This document shows positions 54,939 through 64,000 of a DNA stretch of 64,000 bases, in pieces. The stretch covers positions 1-64,000 of the forward strand of contig NZ_NQKI01000022.1 of the NCBI RefSeq assembly GCF_002269125.1, read 5' to 3'. The position numbers and the translations under genes are program-made. The first letter of the stretch is position 1, and each line of letters starts with the position of its first letter. The notes under the pieces were generated by a model, which did no database searches, was not told the DNA's origin, and saw only the letters and a program-made list of their open reading frames with translations. This stretch comes from Pseudomonas lundensis (GTDB lineage Bacteria; Pseudomonadota; Gammaproteobacteria; Pseudomonadales; Pseudomonadaceae).

Positions 54939-55736
54939 TCAGCCAAACACCGTGACCGTCTGGCGGCTGATCGCAATCAAGTCGCCCTCTGGCGACCACA
55001 GATTAGCCGCCACATGGCCATAACCATCCTGCGCATGCTCGATCACAGCCAGGTATTTGCACCACTCAAGGGTGCTGATGTGAACAAGCGGCTGCACAAA
55101 CTCAATGGTCCAGGTCAAGGTGCTACCGGCTGCCGGCTTGCCCAGCAACGGCAGCAAGGCCGGTGGCCAGGCATCGACCAGGGCCAGTACGTGGGTTTCG
55201 GTCAGGGGCTCGTCCTTGACCTCGCCTGCAAACCGCACCCAGCCGCCCATTTCACGCCCGCCTTTACCGGTAAACGGTAAGGCTCCCACCGCCCAACCCA
55301 TCGACAAATGCCGCATGAATTCCGGTGTAATGCCTTTGATATAGGGCAACAGTGGGCAGCCCTCGACGGGTTTCATGTCCGGCGCGGGCAGGCTTTGCAT
55401 GTTGACGGTCGACTCGCGTGACGCGCCGAAGCTGCCCTGCACGAGGGTCACCACTTGGCCCTGTTGCAGCACCCTGCCCAGCACCTGAGTGACGGCTTTG
55501 CCTTCACGCAGCACGTCGACTTCAAAGCTGACGGGGTCATCCGGCGCCACAGGTCCAACGAAGGTTACGGACAGCGAGCGCAAGGCACGCTGCGCAGGCA
55601 CCCGCGCGCGCATGGCTTCATATTGCAAGGCCACCATCAAGCCACCAAACGTTGCGCGCCCCTGCCCCCAGTCAGCCGGGATGGTGACGGACGACGGATT
55701 ATCACGGACCGCCGCAACCAATTCAGAAAACTGCAT
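54939..55736 (-). CDS. Acyl-CoA thioesterase-like double hotdog protein
   Basis: 265-residue protein with two hotdog domains in the TesB/thioesterase-3 style (QGRATFGGLMVALQYEAMRA, then GPVAPDDPVSFEVDVLREGKAVTQ and VQPLVHISTLEWCKYLAV). It probably hydrolyses acyl-CoA esters in the cytoplasm. The ATG at 55736 with GAGG five bases upstream is preferred to a GTG at 55742. It is monocistronic and leftward. Confidence 0.83.
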   Translation of the reverse strand: MQFSELVAAVRDNPSSVTIPADWGQGRATFGGLMVALQYEAMRARVPAQRALRSLSVTFVGPVAPDDPVSFEVDVLREGKAVTQVLGRVLQQGQVVTLVQGSFGASRESTVNMQSLPAPDMKPVEGCPLLPYIKGITPEFMRHLSMGWAVGALPFTGKGGREMGGWVRFAGEVKDEPLTETHVLALVDAWPPALLPLLGKPAAGSTLTWTIEFVQPLVHISTLEWCKYLAVIEHAQDGYGHVAANLWSPEGDLIAISRQTVTVFG

Positions 55737-55812
55737 GAACACCTCGAAACCGATGATTAGGGGCGAATACTACGCACCCGACAGGCACGGCACAGCGCTT
55801 GATTCGGCCAAA

Positions 55813-56580
55813 TCATGAGTGAAAACAGGCTGCACTCAATTTGATCAACGCCCGGTCGGCGTCCTTTTCACCACGGGCCAGGGTCTCACGCCATGCCTGG
55901 ACACAGGGCTGCAGGTCCGGCTGCTGCTCGGCTTGCAGCAACCACTGCCAGGCATCGTGCCAGTCGCCCAAGGCTTTTTGCGCCACTTTGAGCCGTGCCA
56001 GTACCCTCGGCGGCAAGCAATCAAGTTCGGGATAGGCTTCGGCGGCGTAGCGCACGCGCTTGATCAAAAGGCGTACACGGTGCCGGTCATGGCCGGGATC
56101 ATTCAGCGCTTTTTCGAGGGCCTGCCATTGTTTTTCAAGCACCTTTTCGATGCGTTGACGCAAACCGCGCATCAGCCCTTCGCGCTGTGCGGCCCGCAGA
56201 AAGCGCGGGAAGACGTCGAGGATCATAAGCAGTTGCGCCAATTGCGCGCTTTCGGCAACAGCGCCATAACTGCCGGCCAGCTGTGACAGCCGACGCTCAG
56301 CCAACTGCACATACCCCTGTTGGCGCAGGTACGCCGCCAGGACTTCCAGATCGCGTAATGGCGTCGTCAGGGCGCCCACTTGCGACGCCGCCATTTCCAG
56401 CTGGACCACGCCCGGCAAGCCGCGCAAGGGCCTGAGCAAACTGCGCAGGCGGCGCACCGTAGTGCGCAAATCGTGCAACGCCTCAGGGTCGGTTTCGGCC
56501 TGCAAGCGCGCCTGACAGGCCAGTAACCTGACCTCCAGACGCACAATGTTCGCCACAATCCTGTCAACCCAATCAGACAT
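55813..56580 (-). CDS. CHAD domain protein
   Basis: A 255-residue all-helical CHAD domain, which binds polyphosphate through conserved histidines and basic residues. The signature is EALHDLRTTVRRLRSLLRPLRGL, with later RHRVRLLIKRVRYAAEAYPEL. There is no fused CYTH domain. Polyphosphate-related ppk2 lies in the same window but not next to it. Confidence 0.87.
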   Translation of the reverse strand: MSDWVDRIVANIVRLEVRLLACQARLQAETDPEALHDLRTTVRRLRSLLRPLRGLPGVVQLEMAASQVGALTTPLRDLEVLAAYLRQQGYVQLAERRLSQLAGSYGAVAESAQLAQLLMILDVFPRFLRAAQREGLMRGLRQRIEKVLEKQWQALEKALNDPGHDRHRVRLLIKRVRYAAEAYPELDCLPPRVLARLKVAQKALGDWHDAWQWLLQAEQQPDLQPCVQAWRETLARGEKDADRALIKLSAACFHS

Positions 56581-56606
56581 CCATCCCCTCCCCGTCCCGC
56601 ACCGGC

Positions 56607-56885
56607 TTAACGACCTGCGCGCGACTCACGAATATAGAAACGCGCTTTCTCGGCTTTTTTCGAGCAGCCTTCAAACGCCTCGAACTGTTGTTGCGTTTTA
56701 GCCCCGGTCAGCAATGACAGGGCCTTGGAGTAACTGATAGTGCCGGCAAAACCTTCGGCCTTGGCCAGGTCCAGCTCGTGCCAGGCCGCATCCAGCTGCG
56801 TCGCGCAACTGTCACGGTAGGCCGTTTTGCCCGCACAACCGGCCAGCATCAACGCCATCAACGGCACACAGATCAGCGCTTTCAT
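56607..56885 (-). CDS. Small lipoprotein, unknown
   Basis: 92 residues from the ATG at 56885, which has GAGGA 8 nt upstream. The lipobox LAGC gives lipidated Cys17, followed by AGKTAYRDSC. The mature protein is helical and carries three cysteines including the lipidated one. No family is recognised. It lies 26 bp upstream of the CHAD gene on the same strand. Confidence 0.72.
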   Translation of the reverse strand: MKALICVPLMALMLAGCAGKTAYRDSCATQLDAAWHELDLAKAEGFAGTISYSKALSLLTGAKTQQQFEAFEGCSKKAEKARFYIRESRAGR

Positions 56886-57038
56886 GGACATATCCTCGAA
56901 CAAATAATATTAATCAGAGGCTAAGACGCAAAAGGATGCAGAAAGTGCCCCGCCCCAGCGCGCCCTCTTTGCAAGACTAGCTTGCCCATTCAGGAAAAGG
57001 CATTGCATTGTTAGCACCTTACTGCCAAGGATTGATTC

Positions 57039-58079
57039 ATGAAAAAGCGCGTTGCGTTGGTGTTGGGCTCGGGTGGCGCCCGCGGGTATGCCCACATTGG
57101 TGTCATTGAAGAACTCGAACGCCGTGGCTACGACATCGCCTGTATTGCCGGGTGCTCGATGGGCGCCGTGGTAGGGGGCATTTACGCGGCCGGTAAGCTT
57201 GATCTGTACCGCGACTGGATTCAAAGCCTGGATTATCTCGATGTGTTGCGGCTGGTTGACGTGAGCTTTCGCCTGGGCGCCATTCGCGGCGAAAAAGTGT
57301 TCGGCCAAATCCGCAACATCGTCGGTGAAATCAACATCGAAGACTTGCGCATCCCTTACACCGCCGTGGCCACGGACCTGACCCACCAACAGGAAATCTG
57401 GTTTCAGGAAGGCTGCCTGCATCAGGCAATGCGGGCGTCAGCGGCGATCCCCAGCCTGTTTACCCCGGTGATGCAAGGCAACCGCATGCTGGTAGACGGC
57501 GGCCTGCTCAACCCGCTGCCCATCGTCCCGGTGGTCTCCAGCCATTGCGACCTGATCATCGCCGTCAACCTGAACTCCACCAGCCAAAACTGCTACCAGT
57601 TGCCCGTCATTCAACGTGCCCCGGCGTTTAAAAGCCGTTTCGACAACCTGATGAACTCCCTCGGCTCACACATGCCGTTTCGTACTAAACATGCAAACGA
57701 CCTGCTGGAGCTGGAGCAAGAGCTGCTCAAGCCTGCCCCGGATGCCGCGCTCAATCCCTGGATCGAATCGTCCCGGCCCGACGGTCAGCAACCGGCCGCC
57801 GCGCCGACCCACGAAGGCGCGCCCAAGTCAGCCTCGGGCTCGTTCATCATCGACAACGTCGGCCCGGCGTCGCTGCTGGATTTGATCAACCAGAGTTTCG
57901 AAGTCATGCAGACCTCACTGGCGCAATACAAAATCGCCGGTTACCCGCCCGACATCCTGATTAACGTGCCCAAGCGGGTGTGCCGTTTTTTCGAGTTTTA
58001 CAAAGCGCCCGAACTGATCGCTTTAGGCCGCGAAATTGCCAGCGACACACTGGACCGCTACGAGCGTGAAGCCCACTAA
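57039..58079 (+). CDS. rssA: RssA-type patatin-like phospholipase
   Basis: Predicted serine phospholipase of 346 residues. The glycine-rich oxyanion loop is GSGGARGYAHIG, the nucleophile is in GCSMG (Ser40) and the partner aspartate in LVDGGLLNPLP. The C-terminal part beyond residue 230 carries a proline-rich insertion and an additional domain. No signal peptide. Its stop overlaps the kdpE stop by two bases. The symbol is by family resemblance. Confidence 0.83.
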   Translation: MKKRVALVLGSGGARGYAHIGVIEELERRGYDIACIAGCSMGAVVGGIYAAGKLDLYRDWIQSLDYLDVLRLVDVSFRLGAIRGEKVFGQIRNIVGEINIEDLRIPYTAVATDLTHQQEIWFQEGCLHQAMRASAAIPSLFTPVMQGNRMLVDGGLLNPLPIVPVVSSHCDLIIAVNLNSTSQNCYQLPVIQRAPAFKSRFDNLMNSLGSHMPFRTKHANDLLELEQELLKPAPDAALNPWIESSRPDGQQPAAAPTHEGAPKSASGSFIIDNVGPASLLDLINQSFEVMQTSLAQYKIAGYPPDILINVPKRVCRFFEFYKAPELIALGREIASDTLDRYEREAH

Positions 58080-58765
58080 GCGTCCAGCAAACGATAGCCC
58101 ACGCCCGGTTCGGTCACGATAAAGCGCGGGCAGGTCGGGTCATCTGCCAGCTTTTGTCGCAGATGACCGACCACGATGCGCAGGTAATGGCTGTTCTCCA
58201 CATGGGTCGGCCCCCAAATATCCTTAAGCAATTGTTGCTGGGTAATGACCCGCCCCGGATGGCGCGCCAACTGCGCCAGCACCGCATATTCCTTGCGCGT
58301 CAGGGCGACTTCGGCACCCTCGAGCAGCACACGGCGATACGCCAGATCCACGGTCAGTGGCCCGACCTCGACCGCCGATTGTTGCAATTCACCCACGGGG
58401 ATCTGGCGCAATAACGCACGGATGCGCGCCAAAAATTCCTGAATCCCGAACGGTTTGGTCACGTAATCATTGGCGCCGCCATCCAGCGCCTGGACCTTTT
58501 GCGCTTCGCTGGCCCGCACCGACAGCACCAGTACCGGCACGCCCGACCATTCGCGAAATTCGCGCAGCACCTGCTGGCCGTCCATGTCCGGCAAACCGAG
58601 ATCCAGCACCAGGACATCCGGTTTTTGCAGCGCGGCCAGGCTCAAGCCTTCGGCACCCGTGGCCGCTTCCAGCACCTGGTACCCCTGAGACACCAGGCTG
58701 ATACGCAAAAACTTGCGGATCTGCGGTTCGTCATCAATGACCAGAACAGTTGTGGGTTGGCTCAT
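58076..58765 (-). CDS. kdpE: Response regulator KdpE
   Basis: OmpR-type activator of the kdp potassium-uptake operon. It has 229 residues. The receiver domain has Asp11, Asp12 and the phosphoacceptor Asp55 (VLVLDLGLPD); the winged-helix domain ends DPTCPRFIVTEPGVGYRLLD. It is the last gene of the leftward kdp operon, 36 bp after kdpD. Confidence 0.95.
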   Translation of the reverse strand: MSQPTTVLVIDDEPQIRKFLRISLVSQGYQVLEAATGAEGLSLAALQKPDVLVLDLGLPDMDGQQVLREFREWSGVPVLVLSVRASEAQKVQALDGGANDYVTKPFGIQEFLARIRALLRQIPVGELQQSAVEVGPLTVDLAYRRVLLEGAEVALTRKEYAVLAQLARHPGRVITQQQLLKDIWGPTHVENSHYLRIVVGHLRQKLADDPTCPRFIVTEPGVGYRLLDA

Positions 58766-58801
58766 GGCGTGGGTTCACCGTGCGAAGAGGCGCGAAGAAT
58801 A

Positions 58802-61468
58802 TCAGGGTTCACGGGGCGGCTCTTCCCCTTCAGGCTGAGGCTGTTCAGGCAGCGGCAAATGCAGGGTGATGCAGGTGCCGCGCCCCTCGATGCCCTCGCC
58901 CACACTGATGCGCCCGCCGTGGGCGCCGACCATGCCCTGACAGATCGCCAGCCCCAACCCCGTGCCTTGCCCGCCCCGGTCGCCGCGGGCTGCGGTGTAA
59001 AACATGTCGAAAATCTTCGCCCGGTCTTCTTCCGGGATACCGGGGCCCTGATCGCTCACGGCAAACCACAGTTCCTGTTGATTGGCCCCCGCCACCAGTT
59101 GCAGTACGCCCTGAGGCGGCGAGAAGCGCGCCGCGTTTTCCAGCACATTGATCAGCGCCTGCTCGATCAACGCCGCGTGGATATGTAACAGCGGCAACTG
59201 CGGCGCCACATCGACCTGTACCTGTAATGGCGCGAGCACAGCCCGCAGCCGATTCAACGCACTGCCGACAATGTCGGCCGGTGACACCCAGTCGCGGGCC
59301 AGCTTCAAGGCGCCGTGGCCCAGGCGGGTCATGTCCAGCAGGTTCTGGATGTAACGATCCAGACGCTCGGCCTCGTCACGGGTGCCCTCCAGCAACTCGC
59401 GGCGGTCGTCCAGCGGGATCGCCTCGCCCAGCGCGAGCAACGTATCAATGCTGCCGCGCATGGTGGTCAAGGGCGTGCGCAGGTCGTGGGACACGGAGGC
59501 CAGCAAGGCGCTGCGCAATTGTTCGGTTTCACCATGCAAGCGTGCGGCTTCAAGGTCTTGGGCCAGTTGCGCGCGGGCCAGCGCTTGCGCCAAAGGCTGG
59601 CTGAGGGCCATCAGCAAACGCCGCCGCTGACCACTCAAGGCTTGGCCTTCTTTCGGGCTGACGCCCAGCAAGGCCAACGGACCGTCGTCAACGGTCAGCG
59701 GCCACCACCACCAACGGCCCATCGGCAATGTGCCCGTGCCTTTGCCTGCCGGTTGCTCGTGGCTCCAGGCCCAATCAGCGGCCGCGCGCTCGGCTTCGTT
59801 AAATTGCAAAGGCCCGCCGGTTTCCACCGTCCAGCCGCCGCTGCCATCACGATTGAGCAGGCACAGGTTGAGCTCTTTCCAGCCGCTCAGGTGCTGGGCG
59901 GCGGCATTGACCACCGCTTTACGGTCAGTGGCGGCCGTCAATTTGCGTGACAGGTCCAGCAGTTCGCTGGTTTCTTGCTGGGTCTCGCGCAACGCTTGCA
60001 ACTGACGGCGCTGACGGGCCGCGAGGTTGCCGGTCAGGGCAGCCATCAACAGGAAAAACACCAGCGTCAGGACGTCTTCTTCGCGCTGGATGCTGAACGA
60101 GAAATTCGGCGGAATGAACAAAAAGTCATAGGCCAAAAAGGACATCGCCGCACACGCCAGCGCAGGCCCCAGGCTGCTGCGCACCGCGACCAGCAGCACG
60201 GCCGCCAGAAACACCATCGAAATATTGGGCAGCGCCAGCACACTGGACACTCCCCAGGCCAACGCACTGGCCAGTACAGTCGCCAACAGCGCCAGACCGT
60301 AGTCGAACCACACCAGCGACCCCACGTGCCGGCGCGGCCTGGCATCCGGCGCCTGCTCGTTGTCGAGCACGTTGATTTCCAGCCCGTGGGCATCGCGCAA
60401 CAATCGCGAGGCCAGCCCGCCGCCGAAGACTTTCCTGCGCCAACTGGGCCGCGACTGGCCCACCAGCAGCAAACTGGCGCGGCGCTCTGCGGCGTGCTGA
60501 ATCAGGGTTTTCGCCACTTCTGCGGCACGCAGCAACACCACTTCGCCCCCCAGACGCTCGGCCAATTGCTGCGCACTTTGCAGGCGCAAACGCGCCTGCT
60601 CGTCACGTGCACGCCCGTTGTCGACATGCACCAGACTCCACGGCAAATGTCGCCGCTCGGCCACCCGGCTGGCGTGACGCACCAGCCGCTCTGCCTGAGC
60701 ATCGCCATCAATGCCCACCAGCAGGCGCCCGCGCAACGCCGGGGCAGCTTGACCGAGCTGACGATACCCTTTGTCCAGTTCATCATCGACGTACACCGCC
60801 GCGGTCTGCATCGCCAATTCGCGCAGGGCATTGAGGTTGGTCTGGGTGAAGAAGGCATCGATGGCCGCGCGGGCCTGCTCGGGCACATACACCTTGCCAT
60901 CGCGCAGCCGCTCCAACAGTTCGCGGGGCGGCAGGTCGATCAGCAACAGTTCGTAGGCCTCCTGCACGATCCAGTCCGGCAGGGTTTCGCGCACGTGCAC
61001 GCCGGTGATGCCGCGCACTTGATCGTTGAGGCTTTCCAGATGCTGGACGTTGACTGTGGTGTAGACATCAATCCCGGCGGCCAGCAACTCCTGCACGTCT
61101 TGCCAGCGCTTGGCATGACGACTGCCGGGCGCGTTGCTGTGGGCCAGCTCGTCCACCAGTGCCAGCGCGGGCCGGGCCTCCAGCAGGCCATCCAGGTCCA
61201 TCTCTTCAAGCTGCACGCCCCGGTACTGCGAGCGCACCAGCGGCTGTTGCGCCAAGCCGTTGAGCAGCGCCTGGGTTTCGGCGCGGCCATGGGTTTCCAC
61301 CACCCCGACCAGCACCCTGACGCCCTGGCGCACGTGAGTGTGTGCCGCCTGAAGCATGGCGTAGGTCTTGCCCACACCCGGGGCCGCGCCCAGAAATACC
61401 TTAAGCCGGCCACGGCCGGCCCGAGGCAAATCAGCTAACAACGCATCGGCGCGACCGGAATCTGTCAT
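58802..61468 (-). CDS. kdpD: Sensor histidine kinase KdpD
   Basis: Potassium and osmotic sensor of 888 residues. The N-terminal KdpD domain carries Walker A GAAPGVGKT (27-35), followed by a universal stress protein-like domain. Four membrane helices lie near residues 400-490 (DUF4118 type), then a GAF-like region, the phospho-acceptor histidine in SHDLRTPL (His661) and an ATPase domain with GPGIPEEDRAKIFDMFY. It phosphorylates KdpE. Confidence 0.95.
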   Translation of the reverse strand: MTDSGRADALLADLPRAGRGRLKVFLGAAPGVGKTYAMLQAAHTHVRQGVRVLVGVVETHGRAETQALLNGLAQQPLVRSQYRGVQLEEMDLDGLLEARPALALVDELAHSNAPGSRHAKRWQDVQELLAAGIDVYTTVNVQHLESLNDQVRGITGVHVRETLPDWIVQEAYELLLIDLPPRELLERLRDGKVYVPEQARAAIDAFFTQTNLNALRELAMQTAAVYVDDELDKGYRQLGQAAPALRGRLLVGIDGDAQAERLVRHASRVAERRHLPWSLVHVDNGRARDEQARLRLQSAQQLAERLGGEVVLLRAAEVAKTLIQHAAERRASLLLVGQSRPSWRRKVFGGGLASRLLRDAHGLEINVLDNEQAPDARPRRHVGSLVWFDYGLALLATVLASALAWGVSSVLALPNISMVFLAAVLLVAVRSSLGPALACAAMSFLAYDFLFIPPNFSFSIQREEDVLTLVFFLLMAALTGNLAARQRRQLQALRETQQETSELLDLSRKLTAATDRKAVVNAAAQHLSGWKELNLCLLNRDGSGGWTVETGGPLQFNEAERAAADWAWSHEQPAGKGTGTLPMGRWWWWPLTVDDGPLALLGVSPKEGQALSGQRRRLLMALSQPLAQALARAQLAQDLEAARLHGETEQLRSALLASVSHDLRTPLTTMRGSIDTLLALGEAIPLDDRRELLEGTRDEAERLDRYIQNLLDMTRLGHGALKLARDWVSPADIVGSALNRLRAVLAPLQVQVDVAPQLPLLHIHAALIEQALINVLENAARFSPPQGVLQLVAGANQQELWFAVSDQGPGIPEEDRAKIFDMFYTAARGDRGGQGTGLGLAICQGMVGAHGGRISVGEGIEGRGTCITLHLPLPEQPQPEGEEPPREP

Positions 61469-61542
61469 GTCTTTACCTATTCAAATGGAGAACAACGCAG
61501 CCGTTGCCGCAACAGGCGGCAGCGACTGCGGGGGCTGGTGAC

Positions 61543-62094
61543 TCAGGGTTTGAGCTGCGCCAGCGCCCGGTTCAGGTTTAGCACGTTCACCACCGGCGGC
61601 CCTACCCAAGGCTGCTCAATATGCGCCTCGAGCAGTTGCTCCACCGTTTGCACCGGCAGGCCACGGGCCGCGGCCACACGTGGCAGTTGACAGCGTATTG
61701 CCTCAGGTGGCAAGTGCGGATCCAGCCCACTGGCCGACGTGGTGAGCATCGCCAGCGGCACCGGCCCCTGTTCGGGCACGGCCCATTCGGCGGCACTGTC
61801 CTTGACCCGCGCCGCCAGCGCCGGGTTGCTCGGCGCCAGGTTGCTGGCCGCGCTCGACACCGTGGCATACGCCCCGGCCGAGGGACGCGAATGAAACCAT
61901 TGTTCGCCGGTGAAGGCTTGGGCGATCAACTGCGAACCGCGCACGCTGCCATCCGCATCGCGCACCAGACTGCCATTGGCCTGATCGGGAAATGCCAGTT
62001 GTGCAATCCCGGTCACGGTCAGCGGGTAAATCACCCCGGTAATCGCCGTCAACAACACCATCAGGCTCAGGGCTGGACGTAAAAGAGTAGCCAT
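61543..62094 (-). CDS. kdpC: Potassium-transporting ATPase subunit KdpC
   Basis: Single-helix subunit that stabilises the KdpFABC potassium pump. It has 183 residues with one N-terminal membrane helix (residues 9-28) and a periplasmic domain with [11 protein letters not shown] and [12 protein letters not shown]. It lies 18 bp after kdpB and 74 bp before kdpD. Confidence 0.94.
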   Translation of the reverse strand: MATLLRPALSLMVLLTAITGVIYPLTVTGIAQLAFPDQANGSLVRDADGSVRGSQLIAQAFTGEQWFHSRPSAGAYATVSSAASNLAPSNPALAARVKDSAAEWAVPEQGPVPLAMLTTSASGLDPHLPPEAIRCQLPRVAAARGLPVQTVEQLLEAHIEQPWVGPPVVNVLNLNRALAQLKP

Positions 62095-62112
62095 GTTGCG
62101 TTCCTCCTCGGG

Positions 62113-64000
62113 TTAAACCAGGTGCAGCGTCGTGAGCAGCATGTCGATCAGCTTGATGCCCACAAATGGCACCACCAGCCCCCCAAGACCGTAAATCAGC
62201 AGGTTGCGGCGCAGCAGTTGCGCGGCGCTCGCCGCCTGCACCCGCACGCCGCGCAAGGCCAACGGGATCAGCACCACGATAATCAGCGCGTTAAACACGA
62301 TCGCTGAAAGAATGGCGCTCTGCGGGCTATTAAGGTGCATCACGTTGAGCACGCCCAGTTGCGGGTAGATCGTGGCAAACAGCGCAGGCAAGATGGCGAA
62401 ATACTTGGCCACGTCGTTGGCAATCGAGAACGTGGTCAGCGCGCCCCGGGTCACCAGCAGCTCTTTACCGATCTGCACCACATCCAGCAACTTGGTGGGG
62501 TCGCTGTCGAGGTCGACCATGTTGGCGGCTTCGCGGGCCGCCTGGGTGCCGTCGTTCATCGCCATGCCCACGTCGGCCTGCGCCAGCGCTGGCGCATCGT
62601 TGGCGCCGTCGCCGCACATCGCCACCAGACGGCCGTCGTTCTGTTCCTGGCGGATGCGCGCCAGCTTTTTTTCCGGTGTGGCTTCTGCCAACACATCATC
62701 GACCCCCGCCTCGGCCGCGATTGCTGCGGCGGTCAGCGGGTTGTCACCGGTCACCATGACCGTGCGAATCCCCAGTTTGCGCAGTTCGGCAAACCGCTCG
62801 CGGATGCCCGGCTTGACCACGTCCTTGAGGTGAATCACGCCCAGCAGCTTGCCTTGCACGCACACCAGCAACGGGGTGCCGCCGCTTTGGGCAATTTTGT
62901 CGATTTCACGGGACAAGGCCGGTGCGACGTCGTCACGTTTGAGGCCGACAAAGGCCAGTACCGAATCCACGGCGCCCTTGCGGTACACGCGCATGTTGTA
63001 ATCGACACCTGACAGCCGCGTTTCAGCCGTAAACGGCACCGCTGTGATGTCATGCGCCTCGGGCTCGGGCAGTGCGTGCAGCCCACGGATGAACTCGACA
63101 ATCGACTTGCCCTCGGCCGTGTCGTCGGCCAGCGACGCCAACAGCGCGCCCTGCGCCATCTCCATCGCAGTCACGCCGGGCGCCGCGTACAGCGCGGTGC
63201 AGCGACGGTTACCGAAGGTGATGGTGCCGGTCTTATCCAGCATCAGCACATGCACGTCACCCGCGGCTTCCACCGCGCGGCCTGACTTGGCAATCACATT
63301 CAGGCGTACCAGCCGGTCCATGCCGGCAATGCCGATGGCCGACAGCAAGCCGCCGATGGTGGTCGGGATCAATGTCACCAACAGCGCGACCAGAAACACC
63401 AACGGCAGGCTGCCTCCCGCAAAATAGGCGAAAGGTTGCAAGGTCACGACCACGATCAAAAAAATCAGGGTCAGGCCGATCAGCAGAATATCCAGCGCCA
63501 CTTCGTTGGGGGTTTTCTGGCGTTTGGCGCCTTCGACCAGCGCGATCATGCGGTCGAGCGTCGACTCCCCGGGGTTGGCGCTGATCTGCACCAGCAGCCA
63601 GTCCGACACCAGCCGCGTGTTGCCCGTGACGGCCGAACGGTCACCGCCCGACTCGCGGATCACCGGAGCGGACTCGCCGGTAATCGCTGCTTCGTTGACC
63701 GCAGCAATGCCTTCAATCACTTCGCCGTCACCGGGGATCATCTCCCCGGCTTCAACACGCACCACATCGCCTTTGCGCAAGCGCGTGGCCGGGACCACTT
63801 CAAAGCTGCCGTTGGCGGTGCGACGGCGCGCACTCAAACCCACGCTGCCCGCCTTCAGGCTGTCGGCCCGTGCCTTGCCCCGGCCCTCGGCCAGGGCTTC
63901 GGCGAAGTTGGCAAACAGCACGGTAAACCACAGCCACAGTGCGATTTGCAGCGCCACGCCGGTGGACACCACAGGGTCGGGCAGCACGCACAAAATCGTG
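62113..64000 (-). CDS. kdpB: Potassium-transporting P-type ATPase subunit KdpB (5' end outside the window)
   Basis: Catalytic subunit of the KdpFABC pump. About 629 C-terminal residues are present of about 690; the start lies beyond 64000. Motifs in order: [18 protein letters not shown], the phosphorylated aspartate in [13 protein letters not shown], and [20 protein letters not shown], followed by the last membrane helices. kdpA and kdpF are expected to the right of the window. Expression is presumably under KdpD/KdpE control. Confidence 0.96.
   Translation of the reverse strand, partial: TILCVLPDPVVSTGVALQIALWLWFTVLFANFAEALAEGRGKARADSLKAGSVGLSARRRTANGSFEVVPATRLRKGDVVRVEAGEMIPGDGEVIEGIAAVNEAAITGESAPVIRESGGDRSAVTGNTRLVSDWLLVQISANPGESTLDRMIALVEGAKRQKTPNEVALDILLIGLTLIFLIVVVTLQPFAYFAGGSLPLVFLVALLVTLIPTTIGGLLSAIGIAGMDRLVRLNVIAKSGRAVEAAGDVHVLMLDKTGTITFGNRRCTALYAAPGVTAMEMAQGALLASLADDTAEGKSIVEFIRGLHALPEPEAHDITAVPFTAETRLSGVDYNMRVYRKGAVDSVLAFVGLKRDDVAPALSREIDKIAQSGGTPLLVCVQGKLLGVIHLKDVVKPGIRERFAELRKLGIRTVMVTGDNPLTAAAIAAEAGVDDVLAEATPEKKLARIRQEQNDGRLVAMCGDGANDAPALAQADVGMAMNDGTQAAREAANMVDLDSDPTKLLDVVQIGKELLVTRGALTTFSIANDVAKYFAILPALFATIYPQLGVLNVMHLNSPQSAILSAIVFNALIIVVLIPLALRGVRVQAASAAQLLRRNLLIYGLGGLVVPFVGIKLIDMLLTTLHLV

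Noticed and set aside
59975..61438. 487-codon plus-strand frame
   Set aside because: It is antisense to kdpD, which has full family motifs. Long antisense frames are expected in GC-rich coding DNA, and the translation is glutamine- and histidine-rich without domains.

Overview
The window is chromosomal DNA of a Pseudomonas-type gammaproteobacterium. The evidence is the oprI lipoprotein gene with its strong terminator, cysB with a universal stress protein gene close by, minCDE followed by an rluA-type gene, the fklB, prc, ybbA/ybbP and greB genes, and a kdp operon, all in a moderately GC-rich background with short, tightly packed operons. The species cannot be fixed from the sequence alone.

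Layout. 1-4438: a membrane beta-glucan (GH17) enzyme, a small membrane protein, and an alpha/beta hydrolase gene translationally coupled to mlaA. 4525-10338 is an accessory island: an IS630 element, a secreted cysteine-rich repeat protein, an IS5-family element interrupted by an IS66 element, and an Rhs (YD-repeat) remnant. 10349-16736 is core: patatin phospholipase, LpxL/HtrB acyltransferase, minC, minD, minE, an RluA-type pseudouridine synthase and an M18 aminopeptidase. 16872-19333: a small membrane protein and a large MscS channel. 19330-25662: a GntR/UTRA repressor divergent from a six-gene operon (binding protein, phosphodiesterase-like enzyme, two permeases, ATPase, HAD phosphatase) that looks like an uptake-and-dephosphorylation system for an organophosphorus compound; palindromic operator candidates lie in front of both units.

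25705-31292: quinone oxidoreductase, Prc protease, a small XRE / unknown / Sel1 operon, a region with a perfect inverted pair of DnaA boxes, and a lipoprotein FKBP isomerase. 31559-34556: a membrane-anchored di-haem cytochrome paired with a membrane-anchored catalase-fold protein. 34631-41652: CysB, Usp, 5'-nucleotidase, thioredoxin-like and PilZ-like proteins, DAHP synthase, PPK2, a macrodomain protein and a small acetyltransferase. 42135-48362: OprI, an L,D-transpeptidase, a small CPLC-motif protein, TesA divergent from a YbbA/YbbP exporter, and GreB. 48473-58079: a PI-PLC-X protein, DoxX, an MltF-like lytic transglycosylase, TatD, a chemotaxis receptor, a thioesterase, a CHAD protein and an RssA-type patatin. 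58076-64000: kdpB (cut by the window end), kdpC, kdpD and kdpE, transcribed leftward.

No rRNA, tRNA or CRISPR array was recognised. The best candidates for something undescribed are the cysteine-rich GDEN-repeat protein in the island, the GntR-controlled organophosphorus operon, the XRE/unknown/Sel1 operon, the di-haem/catalase pair and the signal-less PI-PLC protein.
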